Shown: positions 10,966 through 21,945, counted from the first letter of the stretch. The stretch is DNA of 64,000 bases from Panax quinquefolius (GCA_020205615.1 CM035171.1:10848160-10912159); one strand, 5' to 3'. Notes: generated from the sequence alone by a model not told the origin. Program-made: numbers and translations.

Positions 10966-11512
10966 AAGATGTATATTGATTGTTGTTACAGGATAAAATA
11001 TTGATGATGGACTTTAAATCTTAGAAGATAGTAGAACTCATTCTCTACTCGACTCTTCTAATGGATTGTTGCTCCACGCAGCTTGTTGATCTAAAACTTG
11101 TTGGCTATTATATTTTATCGATTTTTCCCTCGTTGAAGACTAACGATAATTTGTTGTATATTATCTTAGTCATAATATTCTTTATCGGGCTAGTTGAGCT
11201 CACCCTTTTCCTTTTTGTTCCATTTTTCTCGTGAGGTGAGAACATAAAGCAGAACTAAAGGGTAATGGAGTGATGGTTCTAGAAAGATGTTTTAGCAGCC
11301 CTCACTATTTCTCGTAAAATAGTGTTTGAATAATTATAACGAGGACTTATTTGAGTGTGGATATTGTCTAGAAGATAATATTTGTATTTAAACTCACAAA
11401 GATGTGTTGTCGTATTTTGTTACGACAATTGATTATTATTGAAGTTGCTTTACTGTACCATGTATTTGGCGACTAAGAATGGGTGTTGTATACCTATTTT
11501 GGGGGTGTCACA

Positions 11513-11517
11513 GCAAC
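11513..11517. repeat. Target site duplication GCAAC, right copy (A1)
   Basis: Perfect match to 1707-1711. Confidence 0.93.
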
Positions 11518-13101
11518 TCTTAATTGCCAAATATGACTTGTCTCTATTGGAAAACAATGGTTTCGTGATCCAACACAAAATTTAACTTCCATCCCGAGAA
11601 TTTTACGAATTCAACGTTTATCGTCCAATCGTGCAAATTCTGGCAATTCTTCATTCTTATAAATTGTTCAACATTACAAATGAACTTCATTCATCATGTG
11701 AACATCTTAACATACTTAATACAACAACTTATATAATCATCATACTTTATATGTTCTTAACATATAACTTAACTTAGGTATACATGATACATATGATCAT
11801 ATAAATTCTTTTACATTCATATCATTTCTCTTAATTAACTCCTTACAAGTTCATATTATTTTTCACATAAGTTTATAACTTATGATAGCTTAAATGACTT
11901 ATTACCAACTTAATTGGCTTAAGTTCATTACTTACTTCTTCATGTTTCTTAATCCAACTTTTCTTATCATCCTATCATGGTAGAGATAGAAGATAATTGA
12001 GAAGAAGTCTTACTCTTTTGAAGTCTTGGTAAGGTAGCTTTCTTCTTCTTCTTACTTATGGAAGTAACTTATTTGTGACTTAAACTCTCTAACACTTAAG
12101 CACTTTGTGATGTCTAGATTATTTGAACAACCAACAAATGGCTTGTAAGCCTTCTCTATTTATAGAACTTGCAAAGCTAGGGTAGTTTAGTCATTAAACC
12201 ATCCCACCTCCTCAAGCCACCTCCTTACTATTCATTACTTGCAAGGCACAAAACCCATCCTTTGCTTGGTCATTACTCATTTAACTTGGTCATTAATTCA
12301 AAGTCTTGGTCACCACATTACTTGGTCATTACTTATCTTGATCACCACTTATATTGGTCATCACACATTAACCATATTAATATGGTTTTGCCCCATGGGT
12401 ATATTAATTCATTGGACTCTAGCTTGGGCTTGGATTAAATAAATCCTTGGGCTTTGTATTAATAAACACTAGCTTGTTCATTAATCAATTATTGGGCCTC
12501 TTCCTTTAATTCACTTGAACTTATATTAATTCTTATCAATCTTTCCAAGTCCATTAGCATTACTTAATACACATACATATAGTTTATGTATTATTTTTGT
12601 ATTCTAATCCATATAGAAAATATACAATATTTCATTCTTCATATTAAACTCGTATAATACTTCAGATATACTACTGCTTTCATTACTTTGTACAATACCT
12701 AAGTATCATACAATTATTACTTATTCTTTACTAATTACGCTTTACTTAAAGTTTATAAATTAAGTCCATGTTTAATTATTACTTTTTCCATAACTAGATT
12801 TTTATTATATAATCCATCTTACCTTGTTATTTCATCATTACATATTTCTAAAACTCAAAATTATATCCCGAGCAAATACCGATGAATAGTGTTTTTCGGA
12901 TAATTTCTCGGAAAACTTTTATTTTCGTCTTGGAAATTCAAACACTTTAATTCATTCACGTAGCTCAAATACTACGACATTCTAACTTCAATAGGTTATA
13001 CAATGACAACCATCTTGATAACACATGGAATATGATTTTATTATTATTTAATTTAATAAAAATCATTTTTACAATAAGATCCGAATTTCTCGGTCGTTAC
13101 A
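11518..13101 (-). repeat. Family F LTR, inverted, right part with LTR 5' end
   Basis: Continues 1-1706. On the minus strand the LTR starts TGTAACGACCGAG at 13101, a typical plant Gypsy LTR start. A TATA box lies at 12156-12165 (minus) and a donor-like GTAAGA near 12015. No coding sequence. The AT-rich stretch 12540-13080 is U3. The right flank GAGTG (13102-13106) is the likely target duplication; its partner is outside the window. Confidence 0.7.
12156..12165 (-). promoter_or_regulatory. LTR TATA box, family F
   Basis: CTATAAATAG on the minus strand, followed by a purine/CT leader. Same word as in the other LTRs. Confidence 0.65.
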
Positions 13102-14105
13102 GAGTGAGAATTAACTCTACGATTTAGGAGTATCTAGTTGATTCATTGAGGTGATCAGTTTCTGCGAATCAACAAGATCCTCTTGCAGAACTGATCATGC
13201 CCTGTGTGTTGTCAAACACTTAGAACATAGGCTTGTACATACATACTAACTCACCAGTAAAGATTACTTCATATAAAGTTCATTAGGCCTGTGATGCTTT
13301 TATGACCCATTTCAGATTTCCTTCAAGATGTCATCTTCAACCTAAAACTTGGATGGAGAGAAAGTTTATAGTCATTTGAGTTTCCATCCTTAGGTTACTT
13401 TCTCTCTTCACCTTTTTAGGTAGATTATGACTCCTTGACAGAATATTGTTATAGTTCATAAGAAGATGCTATTATGATGTACATTTATAATGGTGAGGAA
13501 CTGTACCTTTTTACTGTCATTTACTAAACAGTCATTTAACTTAGATATACTGAGTTTAGGTATTGATGTGCATAGCTTTACTTTTGCTCCTGACAACTTA
13601 TTGCTCTTGTCGGCCTTTAATCAATCAGTAGTGGTCTTGAAGATATAGGTCAAGAGAATCTCAGCATCAAGATCTTTGACATCCTTTAGCTGACAGAGTT
13701 TGCACCCAGCTGTTGGTTGGCCAGACATAAGTTAGAGAAGATCTTCTTTCTTCTCTCGATAAGAATTTTTTAGTATGTATGGCTTCTTCATCTTTCAGAC
13801 TGGCGGGTGCTTGACTCTTTGTTATTGATGTCTCTTGAGTCCTCTCGTCTGGTCTTAGGACTACAAGATTGACTGCAGGCTAGGATTGGTCTTGTTGATG
13901 AACCAATAGAGACCATGGACCAATCTGAGCAGCTTTAGGTGTATATACACATTTAACCTATACACAATATTTCCAACATGTGAGCTCATCTGCATATAAC
14001 AAGTTACTTACTACTAAACTAAGTTTAGAACAATGTTAGTGCCTGGGATCAGACTCAAAGCGATTAGCTTTTGAATATAGCATGAGAACCTACTTTTATA
14101 CCAAT
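13102..14105 (-). mobile_element. Leader of a minus-strand LTR element of unassigned type
   Basis: About 1 kb between the F LTR end and the LTR at 14106. It starts (minus strand) with a primer-site-like TGGTATAAAAGT (14092-14103), which matches the initiator-Met site at 9 of 12. No gag or pol is recognisable, only short open frames. It is probably the untranslated leader, with the rest of the element beyond the F insertion and outside the window. A Ty1/copia element of the SIRE/Maximus kind is possible because the LTR end carries a G-run followed by TTGAATAG, but this is weak. Confidence 0.45.
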
Positions 14106-14138
14106 TGTTAGTTCCTAGAAGGCACAATAGATCTAGAA

Positions 14139-14150
14139 GGGGGGGGGGGG
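14139..14150. repeat. G12 homopolymer
   Basis: Twelve G in a row within CTAGAAG...TTGAATAG near the LTR 3' end. Homopolymer length is often unreliable in long-read assemblies. Confidence 0.9.
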
Positions 14151-14839
14151 TTGAATAGATCGTTTTTCTTTCAAATACTTTTCAGGTTTATATTATATTG
14201 TTCATAATTAACATATAACAAACATAAGAATCTTTTCAAGCACAGAGAAATAAGTAAAAGATCCCCTTCATTGATATATTCATAATCATACATACATTGT
14301 TAAGTAGAGTAAGTTTAGTTGTAAGCGCTTAAAACATACATAGCGCTTATAGCGCTTATAGTACATAATGTAAATGACATAATATAAAAGACACAAGGGA
14401 TTTTAAGTGGTTCAGAGACTCAAGCTCTTAATCCACTCTTCTGCTTTCAACTAGCAGGATTTCCTCTAAAGAAGGGCAGCACCCTGAATCATTAAGATTA
14501 CTTCAAGGCCAGCAGCCTTGGAACTCCTCTAGTTCCCTAGGAACTCTTCAAGCCCAGCAGGCTTGGAACTTCGTTTAGTCCCTCCAGACAAGGACCCTTC
14601 TGGCCCTGCTTTGTTTAGTCCCTTTGGACAAGGACCCCTCAGGCCCTAGCTTTGTTGAGTTGTTTGTTTGTTGTTGTTGGAGTTTGTCTTTGAGTTGCTA
14701 AGATGTCTTCATGCTCAACATCTTCTATACTTAGCGACTTGGCTTGATCATCCTTGAAGTGCGGTGAGTGTTGCATGATGCTCAGCTTCTACAGTTGCTC
14801 AACCACTTCGGATGACCCCTTGATGAACTGCCTTGAAGA

Positions 14840-15075
14840 TCCTTCTCCTTGGTACTTGATGGCTGCACATGATAGGCTTCTAAGATGACTGTAAGCTCTT
14901 CTGTTAGGTACTTAGAAGCTTTCTCATGCTTGACACTAAGATGACATTTGTGATCTCCCTTCTTGCTACTTGATGCCTTCTCATGATGGACTTGCTAAGA
15001 TGACTGTAGGCTCTTCTCTATTATACTTAGAGTCTTTCCAAGATAGACATCAAGATGACATGATGCTCTTCTTTC
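14840..15075. repeat. Imperfect tandem repeat, about 65-70 bp period
   Basis: Roughly four repeats of a motif built from TACTTGATG or TACTTAGA, TTCTCATG and CTAAGATGAC.TGTAGGCTCTTCT. They diverge from one another and lie inside the LTR. Confidence 0.5.
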
Positions 15076-16842
15076 TCTCGGAAATTCAGAACACTCTTTA
15101 AGTAGTAGAACTCTCACTTCTACATTGTAGAACTCTTACATCTACTTCTTTCTTTGCATGTCTCTGAGTGTTCTTGGTGGATCGTAGAGTGAGCCTTTGG
15201 ACTCACTATCTCACATGGTTTAGATCAGTCCACCTTCTCTCAAAAATAGATAACTCCAGTAACCTTTGATCTTTGAAGCTCTTTCTCATTTATACTTGTT
15301 CCCAATCCTTCCGTTGGAAAGTAGCCGTTGAAGGCTATTCAAATATCTTCACAGATCTTGAGTTGCTTGAGGTAAACTGCTTGATGTGACTTGTCATACT
15401 TTTTCTGACGCTACAGTTTACTGTTTCACCTACCCTGTCAGATGTATCACTTTAATGTCTTGGCCAGGTCGAAGACTTTATTACCTCTTTCTGATTTCTC
15501 GATCAGAGGTTGTTCTATTGCATCGATGCTCTCAATAAGTACTTGTTCGAATATTACCCTTCAGATTGAACCTTTGCCAATGCTTCAGTCTTCAGCTATT
15601 CAAACTCTATGATTCTGATGCACGTCTTCAAGGACTTGATTGTAGTGTCTTGTTGAGTGTTGCTCATTGACTGGTAGAGTTAACACAACAATCTTGAAGA
15701 GTGTTGATTGGATCTTCAATGTAGAACACCTCTTCCTTCTATTGTGCAGTGCTTCAATACTTCTGTTTGCTTCAACTGTTCTCAGAGACTGATGGCCTAA
15801 TTCCTTGCTCTGGTCCCCTTCTGAATATCAAGACACTTCAGATTTGTGGCGCGTCCAGCTTGCTTTCTCCTTGTGATCTCCCGTTCACTTATCATCAATG
15901 AACTGACCCTGCACTTAATCACTTTAGCCTTGTTCTTTAGAGGTTGACCAGTATCTCGATTCACCTTCCATTAGTTCTTTCTTTGTTTGCCAAACACTAC
16001 GATCTTGGTTGCTTCCAAGATCATTGTCTTCTGTTCACTTGATAGCTACTGCATTTGCTGACTTTCCTTAGTCAACTTCCGAAGTCTTCTTTGGATCTCC
16101 TCATGGAAGACTTCTTCATGAATGGCCTTACAACTCAGTCTTGATGTTGATTGGGTTGGTGCTTAGATCTTCTGCTAGCCTGCATGCCATTCGTTGAGTG
16201 CTCTCTGGTTTCCTTGGATGTAGCTTGCTGCTTAAACCAGAGGCTTCATTCCTTTGGATATTCTAGGAGTGCTCATTTGTTGAGAATCGTATATGCTCTA
16301 CGATTCATCCTTGGCATTGTGAGCACTTCTGCTTAGGTCGTAGTTCTGCATTCTACGATTCAACCCGACTTGTCAGCGACACTACGATCTCGAGATCGAT
16401 CTTGACACTCACGATTTCATCTTTGTGCTTGTTGTCTTCATCTGATCTTGCTTGACTATGATCTCTGCATGTAATCCATAAGCTCTACGAACTCAGAGTG
16501 TGATCTACGATCCTTGACTTGGCTTCGGCATCAGTAGACTCTACGACTCTGGGTGTAGTCTACATTTCTGTCTTGGCTTCGGTAGATGATCGGTCTTCTC
16601 GTAGGTAGGCTGTCTCTATGATTCTGAACATGACTTCCTCAGCACACTACGATCCCGAGGAAGCTCTACCCGATACACTACGATCCTTCTTCATTTCCCC
16701 TGGCAGTCTACGAAATTCTGCCTCGATAGCTCTCGAGTTAACCTTGACTCACCTGGCAGACTACAACTTTTGTGTGCGGGTTCGATTTATCGAGACAAAC
16801 TATCTATTACATCATAAGATCAACCTAACAAGCTTGATCTTT

Positions 16843-16854
16843 CTATATTTATAG
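16843..16854 (-). promoter_or_regulatory. TATA-like box in the unassigned LTR
   Basis: CTATAAATATAG on the minus strand, about 240 bp inside the LTR 5' end. Confidence 0.45.
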
Positions 16855-17023
16855 TCCTTGTACATCATTTCTTTTTAAGGACTTTACAAAGATGTCTTTC
16901 TTATGTAGGATTAACCTAACATATTTGATCAATTCATTCTAAGTCCTTGTACACATATTTCTATTATCTATCAGAGGACTTTACAACTTTTCTTAATGCA
17001 AGCATACTTGCATATTATTCATT

Positions 17024-17042
17024 CATATATATATATATATAT
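17024..17042. repeat. (AT)n microsatellite
   Basis: A plain AT dinucleotide run near the LTR 5' end. Confidence 0.85.
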
Positions 17043-17319
17043 CATAATCAAATCATATATAAATAGGAATAGCATTCACATGCTTATTCCTGACAAAATA
17101 TTATGACTAAGATAATGCAGAATAAATTATCCTTAGCCTTCAGCAGTATAACAACTGATAGAATACAATAGACAACAAGTTTTAGATTAACAACTGCAGC
17201 GGAATAAGCAATCCATTAGAAGAGTCAAGTAAAGCATAAAATCTACTATCTTCTATGATTTAAAAAGTTTTTCATCAACTTTATCGCTGGGACTCGGCTT
17301 AATAAATAAACCACATCAT

Positions 17320-17560
17320 CGAATCATCCCTGCACCACGGCCAAGGATATTCATGTAATCATCAATGGTCATGATTATACCGAATAATCCCTGGTCATAA
17401 TCATACCAACCATTGTCCATCAATGAACTACAGGCCAATGAGGACTTTTACCACATCATTCGTTACATTACGGTCATGATTATACCGAATAATTCTTTGT
17501 CATAATCATACCAAGTCCATCTATACACGTAAGCCAAAGATTACTTTAATCACAATATAA
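17320..17560 (-). repeat. Hairpin repeat array in D LTR
   Basis: Several GCACCACGGCCAAGGAT and ACTACAGGCCAATGAGG units alternate with TATGATTAT...ATAATCATA inverted repeats. This matches the B LTR array read on the minus strand. Confidence 0.65.
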
Positions 17561-17757
17561 GCATGAGGATGATGACAATGACATAATAATTCAATAAAAT
17601 AAGTTCAAGGATAAATTTTAAAGATTTATAATTTAATTTATCCAGAAAGCAATAACGTCCAAATTGTCAACATAATACTGCATTGTAGAGTAAAATTCAA
17701 GAATAATATTCATGTACCAAAATTAATTTGAATGAAAAAGAAATATATTTTTCAATG

Positions 17758-17985
17758 AATAGTACCCGAAATGAATAGTACTTTAGAATAGTACCTCGTG
17801 AATAGTACCCGGACATGAAAAGTATCCCAAATACCCGAGTGGATAATATTCGTGTGAATAGTAACTCGTGAATAGTAACTCGTAAATAGTACTCCGACAC
17901 AAAAAGTGCCCCAAATACCCGAGTGAATAATACTAGAATGAATAGTAATCGGGTGAATAGTAACTCATGAATAGTAACTCGTAAA
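17758..17985 (-). repeat. Minisatellite, 14-16 bp unit GAGTTACTATTCAC
   Basis: Many adjacent variants (GAATAGTAACTCGT and the like on the plus strand). The same unit is tandem in the A2 LTRs at 54308-54415 and 61848-61950. Confidence 0.75.
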
Positions 17986-18244
17986 AAAAATACCAAAGAA
18001 AATGATATTCCATGTCGAGTACAAAAGAAATGATATCTCATACGAGTATAATAGAATATACGAAACTGCAAATGGATTTTTACCCGCCATACGGTAATCC
18101 ACGTAGACAGATCATTTCCACAATTTAATAAAGAATGAATACAAAGGATCATTCACCATGCATGCGGTAATCCACATAGACAGGTTATTCCAACAGAATA
18201 ATAAAGAATTGAATAACAGAAGAATTCACCAGGTATGCAATAGA

Positions 18245-18249
18245 CCGCA
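18245..18249. repeat. Target site duplication CCGCA, left copy (B)
   Basis: CCGCA before the B 5' LTR corresponds to CCACA after the B 3' LTR (45102-45106). The single G/A difference is what deamination of a methylated CpG gives. The D LTR reads on smoothly across the pair. Confidence 0.8.
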
Positions 18250-18667
18250 TGTGAGACCCCAGATTTTATGAATAAATATTTAATTTTCTCGAAATAACTT
18301 TTTTGAATATTATGGTGTGGATTTGATATAATGTTATAGTTGTGGTTAGTATTTATAAATTTTGAAAAGTATGCAAGTTGTCATATTATATTCGATTGGT
18401 CGGGGAATATTTGTTTTATCAGAAAATATTCGTTGAATGGCACAATCATTGGTGGACCCCACAACGGAATTATTGTCTGATTGAGAAAACGACAAAAATA
18501 TTTTATGAAAATAACGGTGGAAGTTTTATCGTTAATACTATTGAACCACCTTCATTAGTAAAAGTACAATGTCTGGCGTAGTTGCATAGTAGCACACTCA
18601 GTGATTGATTATTGATGCTTACGTGATAAGTCACCATTTTTTTTATTTTATTGGTATTATTAATGTA

Positions 18668-19050
18668 ATAAAATGAATACTTTTATAAAGTTATTCTATA
18701 AATAGAATATATTCTATTCTATTATGCATAGTATCACTTAGTGTTTTGCATAGTAAAATCTTTTTATATAAAATGTAATACTTTTATAAAGTTATTCTAT
18801 AAATAGAATATATTATATTTTATTATGCATAGTGTTGCATAGTGCTGCGTAGTGTTTTTTAGAGTAAAACCTTTTTATATAAAAGAATACTTTTATAAAG
18901 TTATCTATTTTATTAGACAATAATTAGAATATATTATATTTTATTATGCATAGTGTTTACATAGTGCATGCATAGTGTTTGCATAGTAAAATCTTTTATA
19001 AAGTTATTCGTTTTATTAGATTATAAATAGAATATATTATATTTTATTTA
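18668..19050 (+). repeat. U3 tandem modules, about 110 bp x 4 (B 5' LTR)
   Basis: Each unit reads ATACTTTTATAAAGTTAT, TAGAATATATTATATT, then one or more GCATAGTGTTGCATAGT words and AAAATCTTTTTATAT. They lie directly upstream of the TATA box, where LTR enhancers usually sit. The 3' LTR has four (42850-43245); the solo LTR at 39990 has about two. Confidence 0.8.
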
Positions 19051-19136
19051 AAAGATTTTGCTTTAAATATGGGCCGTCAGATTAAAGTAAATTAATCTGG
19101 ACCATTCATGAGTTAGTTACTATGCAGTCCATTTTT

Positions 19137-19146
19137 CTATAAATAG
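19137..19146 (+). promoter_or_regulatory. LTR TATA box, B 5' LTR
   Basis: CTATAAATAG after the U3 modules. A CT/GA-rich leader follows. Confidence 0.75.
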
Positions 19147-19327
19147 AAGTTCATTTATTCATTATTTCTTACGAATTCACTGAAACTCTAGAGAGAGAAA
19201 CTATAAAGAGAAAGAAGAAAAGTGTTCTGCTACTTCACTACTTTTATATCCAGTACTCTTCTTTCTAAGGTAGGGAATATTATTTGTTGTACTCGTAAGG
19301 GGTACTCTTTCTTTCTTATTTATGAAG

Positions 19328-19780
19328 AGAACTTCATTATTCCATTCTTTATTATTCTATTGAAATAACTCAGATACGCAAGCTACCCTATACTTGGTGA
19401 AATTCTTCTCATTATTCCATTCTTTATTATTATGTTGGAATAACCCGCCTATCAAAAGTCTTCGCATACATGGTGAAATTCTTCAAATATTCCATTCTTT
19501 ATTATTCATTGGAATATCACGTGCATGTAACGTTTACGCTTTGACACGGTTCCGTTATTTAGTATTCTCATTGGAATAACCTACCTATGTAAGTACCGCA
19601 TGCATGGTGATTTCTGTTGTTATTCCATTCTTTATTATTCTGTTGGAACATCCCGCTTGGCGTAATTTACTTTGACTCGTTCCGTTATTATTATTCTATT
19701 GAATAACTCGCCTGTCTTGCAATCACCGCATGCATGGTGATTTCTTTTGTTATTCCATTCTTTATTATACTCAACAAGTT
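19328..19780 (+). repeat. ATTCC...GGAAT hairpin units, about 70 bp x 6-7 (B 5' LTR)
   Basis: Each unit has ATTCCATTCTTTATTATT followed by TTGGAATAAC or TTGGAATATC, then a GCATGCATGGTGAAATTCTT-like spacer. Arms such as TTATTCCA/TGGAATAA and ATATTCCA/TGGAATAT can pair, and the outer base changes together in some units. Confidence 0.7.
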
Positions 19781-20014
19781 AAAGTTTTGACTTCTATACT
19801 CCATGAAATTAGTGGAATATCCTTGATATTTGCGCTTTATCCAGTATCTTTTCATGGAAATATTATTATGAGCATTCTTGAATTTTACTCTACAAAGCAG
19901 TATCATGTTAACAATTTGGACGTTATCAGTTCCTAGATAATTTAATTCTTGAACTTGTTTTATTGAATTCTTATATCATTGTCATCATCCTCATGTTTAT
20001 TTTTTTTTTAAAGT

Positions 20015-20325
20015 CATCTGTGGCCTACTAGTGCATAGATGGACTTGGTATGATTATGACCATGGATTATTGGGTATAATCATAACCGTAATGTTACAAA
20101 TGATGTGGAAAAATTCCTCATTGGCCCATAGTGCATTGATGGACAGTTTTTGGTATGATTATGGCTATGGATTCTCTTCGGCCAAGGGTGCAAAGATGAA
20201 TTTTTTTATGGCATGATTAGGACCATTGATGAAAACATGATTATCTTTGGCCCGTAGTGCATGGATAATTTATGGTCGTGATACTAAAGAATATCCTTGG
20301 TCGTAGTGCAAGGGTGATTCGATGA
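20015..20325 (+). repeat. GGCCCGTAGTG hairpin array, about 6 units (B 5' LTR)
   Basis: Units share the loop GGCC.GTAGTG but have different stems: CATCTGTG/CATAGATG, TCATTG/CATTGA, ATTATCTTTG/CATGGATAAT, CCTTG/CAAGG. They alternate with TATGATTAT/ATAATCATA hairpins. The stems vary with pairing kept; the loop is constant. Confidence 0.75.
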
Positions 20326-20867
20326 TATGGATTATTTATTAAGTTGAGTCCCAGCGATAAAAGTGATGAAAAACCTTTTAAATCATAGAAGATAGTAGAT
20401 TTTATTCCCTACTTGACTCTTCTAATGGATTGCTTGTTCATTGCAGCTTAAACTTGATGTTTGTTATATTGTATCGCTTTAACAATCGTTGAAGGCTAAC
20501 GATAAATTATTCTTCATTATCTTAGTCATAATATTTCTTCTTGGGCTAGTTGAGCTAACCCTTTCTTTCCACCGTTCTCTTATTGAAATGAGAACGTAGC
20601 TGGGACTAGTCGGGGAAGAGAGTGATGGTCCTAGATGGTGCATTAGTAGTCCTCACTATTCTGTAAAATAGTGTGATAATAATTGTAATGAGGACTCCTT
20701 TTGAGTTTGTATACTCTCTAGTAGACAATATTTGTCTTCAAACTCACAGTTTATGTTTTGTCGTATTGTACACGACAATTGTATTATTAAGTTGTATTTG
20801 AATTCTGTACCATGTATTTGGCGACTCAAGATGGGTGATGTATACCTAATTTTGGGGGCGTCATAGT

Positions 20868-20879
20868 TGGTATTAAAGC
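20868..20879 (+). other. Primer binding site of B
   Basis: TGGTATTAAAGC, 2 nt after the LTR end. 10 of 12 match the initiator-Met type. Confidence 0.75.
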
Positions 20880-21059
20880 TTAGGGATATGATCCCTGGCT
20901 GAGATGTGAGACAAGAACTAGGAGGGGAGAGATGGGGAATTCCTTCGCTAGTATGACCTACCTAAGTTTATTTGGTATTTAATTGGCTCTGGATTAGGTA
21001 GTATATAGGGATAATATGTGATATGTTAATTAATCCTTGTTTTGTGGCAGTATTTGAAA

Positions 21060-21420
21060 ATGACATCCGAGAATGTTGAGAATAGAAATGAAGCACATGA
21101 GACCGTTGAGTAAGCTCAACCAAAAGGTAATGATCAACAACACGATAATAATCATACCGGTGGCAACAGCCATCGGAACAATGATAACCATCGTGGGGGA
21201 AATTATCATGCCAAGAATGGTAACAACTTCGGTGGTAATCATGACCAAGATAATAGAAGTGGAAATTTCAAGAAGAAAAGGTCATTTAGATCGATTTTGT
21301 CGTATAGTGAAGTCAAGTCCAGCTGGGACGGTGGTACCAAAGGCGGATACGGACAAAACAAAGTCGGTGGTTTCAAGAAGAGCGTTTTTCATGACTTCTT
21401 AAAAAAAACGAGTGACCCAA
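21060..21420 (+). pseudogene. gag: gag remnant of B, most of capsid and knuckles deleted
   Basis: The start MTSENVENRNE at 21060 corresponds to gag starts of A1 and A2. After a stop at about residue 18 the sequence jumps to the Asn/His/Gly-rich linker (21140-21280) and then to a Ser/Lys-rich tail that in A1 leads into the protease. The major capsid region and both CCHC knuckles are missing. The element could not make a functional Gag. Confidence 0.75.
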
Positions 21421-21429
21421 ACGAAGTTA

Positions 21430-21800
21430 GCACGGGTTAGTTAATTATAAACTCTTGCGAAGTCTATACCGTGTTAAATACCGGTTCTACTTACTCTTTT
21501 ATTTCACCTAGTTGTGTTCAATATTTGAAGTTAACTCTGGAGAAGTTAGAATTTGATATATCTATTGGGAGAAACCTTTGTTACATCCACTATTTATAAA
21601 TCTTGTTTAATTCAAATTGTCACTTTCACGTTACCTGTCAATCTTATCTCTTTGAAAATACTTGCCTTTGATGCGATTTTAGGAATCGATTGGTTAACTA
21701 CTCATCATGCTTTTCGTAAGGCTATTAGCTTTTATATTCCTAACCAACTTGTTATGTGAATTCAAGCAACCAAACCACTAAAGTCAATCATTGTCATATC
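21430..21800 (+). pseudogene. Protease remnant of B
   Basis: The active-site segment at about 21465-21510 reads LNTGSTYSFIS, with Asn (codon 21477-21479) instead of the catalytic Asp. The C-terminal half is at 21553-21759 in another frame (FDAILGIDWLTTHH). It ends at ISSHK (about 21808), where sequence unlike A1 and A2 begins. Confidence 0.8.
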
Positions 21801-21807
21801 AAGCCAT

Positions 21808-21945
21808 AAGTAAAGAGCCCCGGTCCTTTCGTTGTTGACTTCCTTGAGTGGAATGCACCGAAGCCAGACTTTCTGTAGGCGACGTCGTGAATGACGATGG
21901 CAAGTTGATAGGTATCAATGTGACGTATTCATTTCTATTGTTAAT
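21808..21945 (+). other. Unidentified insert in B between protease and RT remnants
   Basis: This segment replaces the protease-RT linker seen in A1 (6010-6090) and A2 (57290-57350). It is less AT-rich than its surroundings. One frame reads VVDFLEWNAPKPDF and another GDVVNDDGKLIGIN, suggesting a once-coding piece, but I do not recognise it. The second B copy (39070-39215) has it too, about 40 bp longer. Confidence 0.5.

Larger units (their letters stand above)
1712..11512 (+). mobile_element. Element A1: Ty3/Gypsy chromovirus (Tekay-like), complete but decayed
   Basis: A 9.8 kb LTR retrotransposon with both LTRs (1712-4193, 9030-11512), primer site (4196-4207), gag-pol remnants (about 4384-8990), polypurine tract (9018-9029) and a perfect 5-bp target duplication. 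The order gag, protease, RT, RNase H, integrase, chromodomain-like tail is that of chromoviruses. Long LTRs and an initiator-Met primer site point to the Tekay/Del lineage (inference from motifs; no tree was run). The LTRs differ in many small blocks, so the element is either fairly old or poorly sequenced. It is inserted in the inverted F LTR. Confidence 0.92.
9030..11512 (+). repeat. A1 3' LTR (2483 bp)
   Basis: Begins TGTAAGACCCC and ends GGGGGTGTCACA, followed by the GCAAC duplication. Same layout as the 5' LTR: TATA at 10221, donor-like GAG/GTAAGG at 10405, hairpin units 10805-10965, TGAGCTCACCC block at 11191-11205. The acceptor region reads CTCGTGAGG, where the 5' LTR reads CTTAGGAGG. 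Confidence 0.92.
14106..17095 (-). repeat. 5' LTR of the unassigned element (2990 bp, inverted)
   Basis: On the minus strand it starts TGTCAGGAATAAGC at 17095 and ends GGAACTAACA at 14106, next to the primer site. It carries a TATA-like word at 16843-16854, an (AT)n tract at about 17024-17042, a G12 run at 14139-14150 and two internally repetitive zones (14840-15075, 15990-16765). The right flank AAATA (17096-17100) fits a 5-bp target duplication inside the inverted family D LTR. No coding sequence; the open frames at 16151-16336 and 16618-16854 have no recognisable domain. Confidence 0.55.
17096..18249 (-). repeat. Family D LTR, inverted, left part
   Basis: Reads on the minus strand as the same LTR type as B and E: the CTTAGTCATAATATT block (about 17100-17125), hairpin repeats (17320-17560), the GTTACTATTCAC minisatellite (17758-17985) and ATTCC...GGAAT units (18100-18244). 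It is cut at 17095 by the unassigned element and at 18250 by element B, and continues at 45102. The 151-codon open frame at 17697-18152 is a by-product of the minisatellite. Confidence 0.7.
18250..20865 (+). repeat. B 5' LTR (2616 bp)
   Basis: Begins TGTGAGACCCC and ends GGGGGCGTCATA. U3 holds four tandem modules (18668-19050), then TATA at 19137. The transcribed part has a donor-like AAG/GTAGGG (19270), ATTCC...GGAAT hairpin units (19328-19780), the GGCCCGTAGTG hairpin array (20015-20325) and the TAGTTGAGCTAACCC block (20547-20561). Confidence 0.9.

Noticed and set aside
16151..16336. Open frames in the unassigned LTR (also 16618-16854)
   Set aside because: Short, on the strand opposite to the LTR, no domain; arise from the CTACGAT-rich zone.
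17697..18152. 151-codon open frame on the minus strand
   Set aside because: It is the GTTACTATTCAC minisatellite of an LTR read through; low-complexity Leu/Phe/Tyr repeats and no domain.
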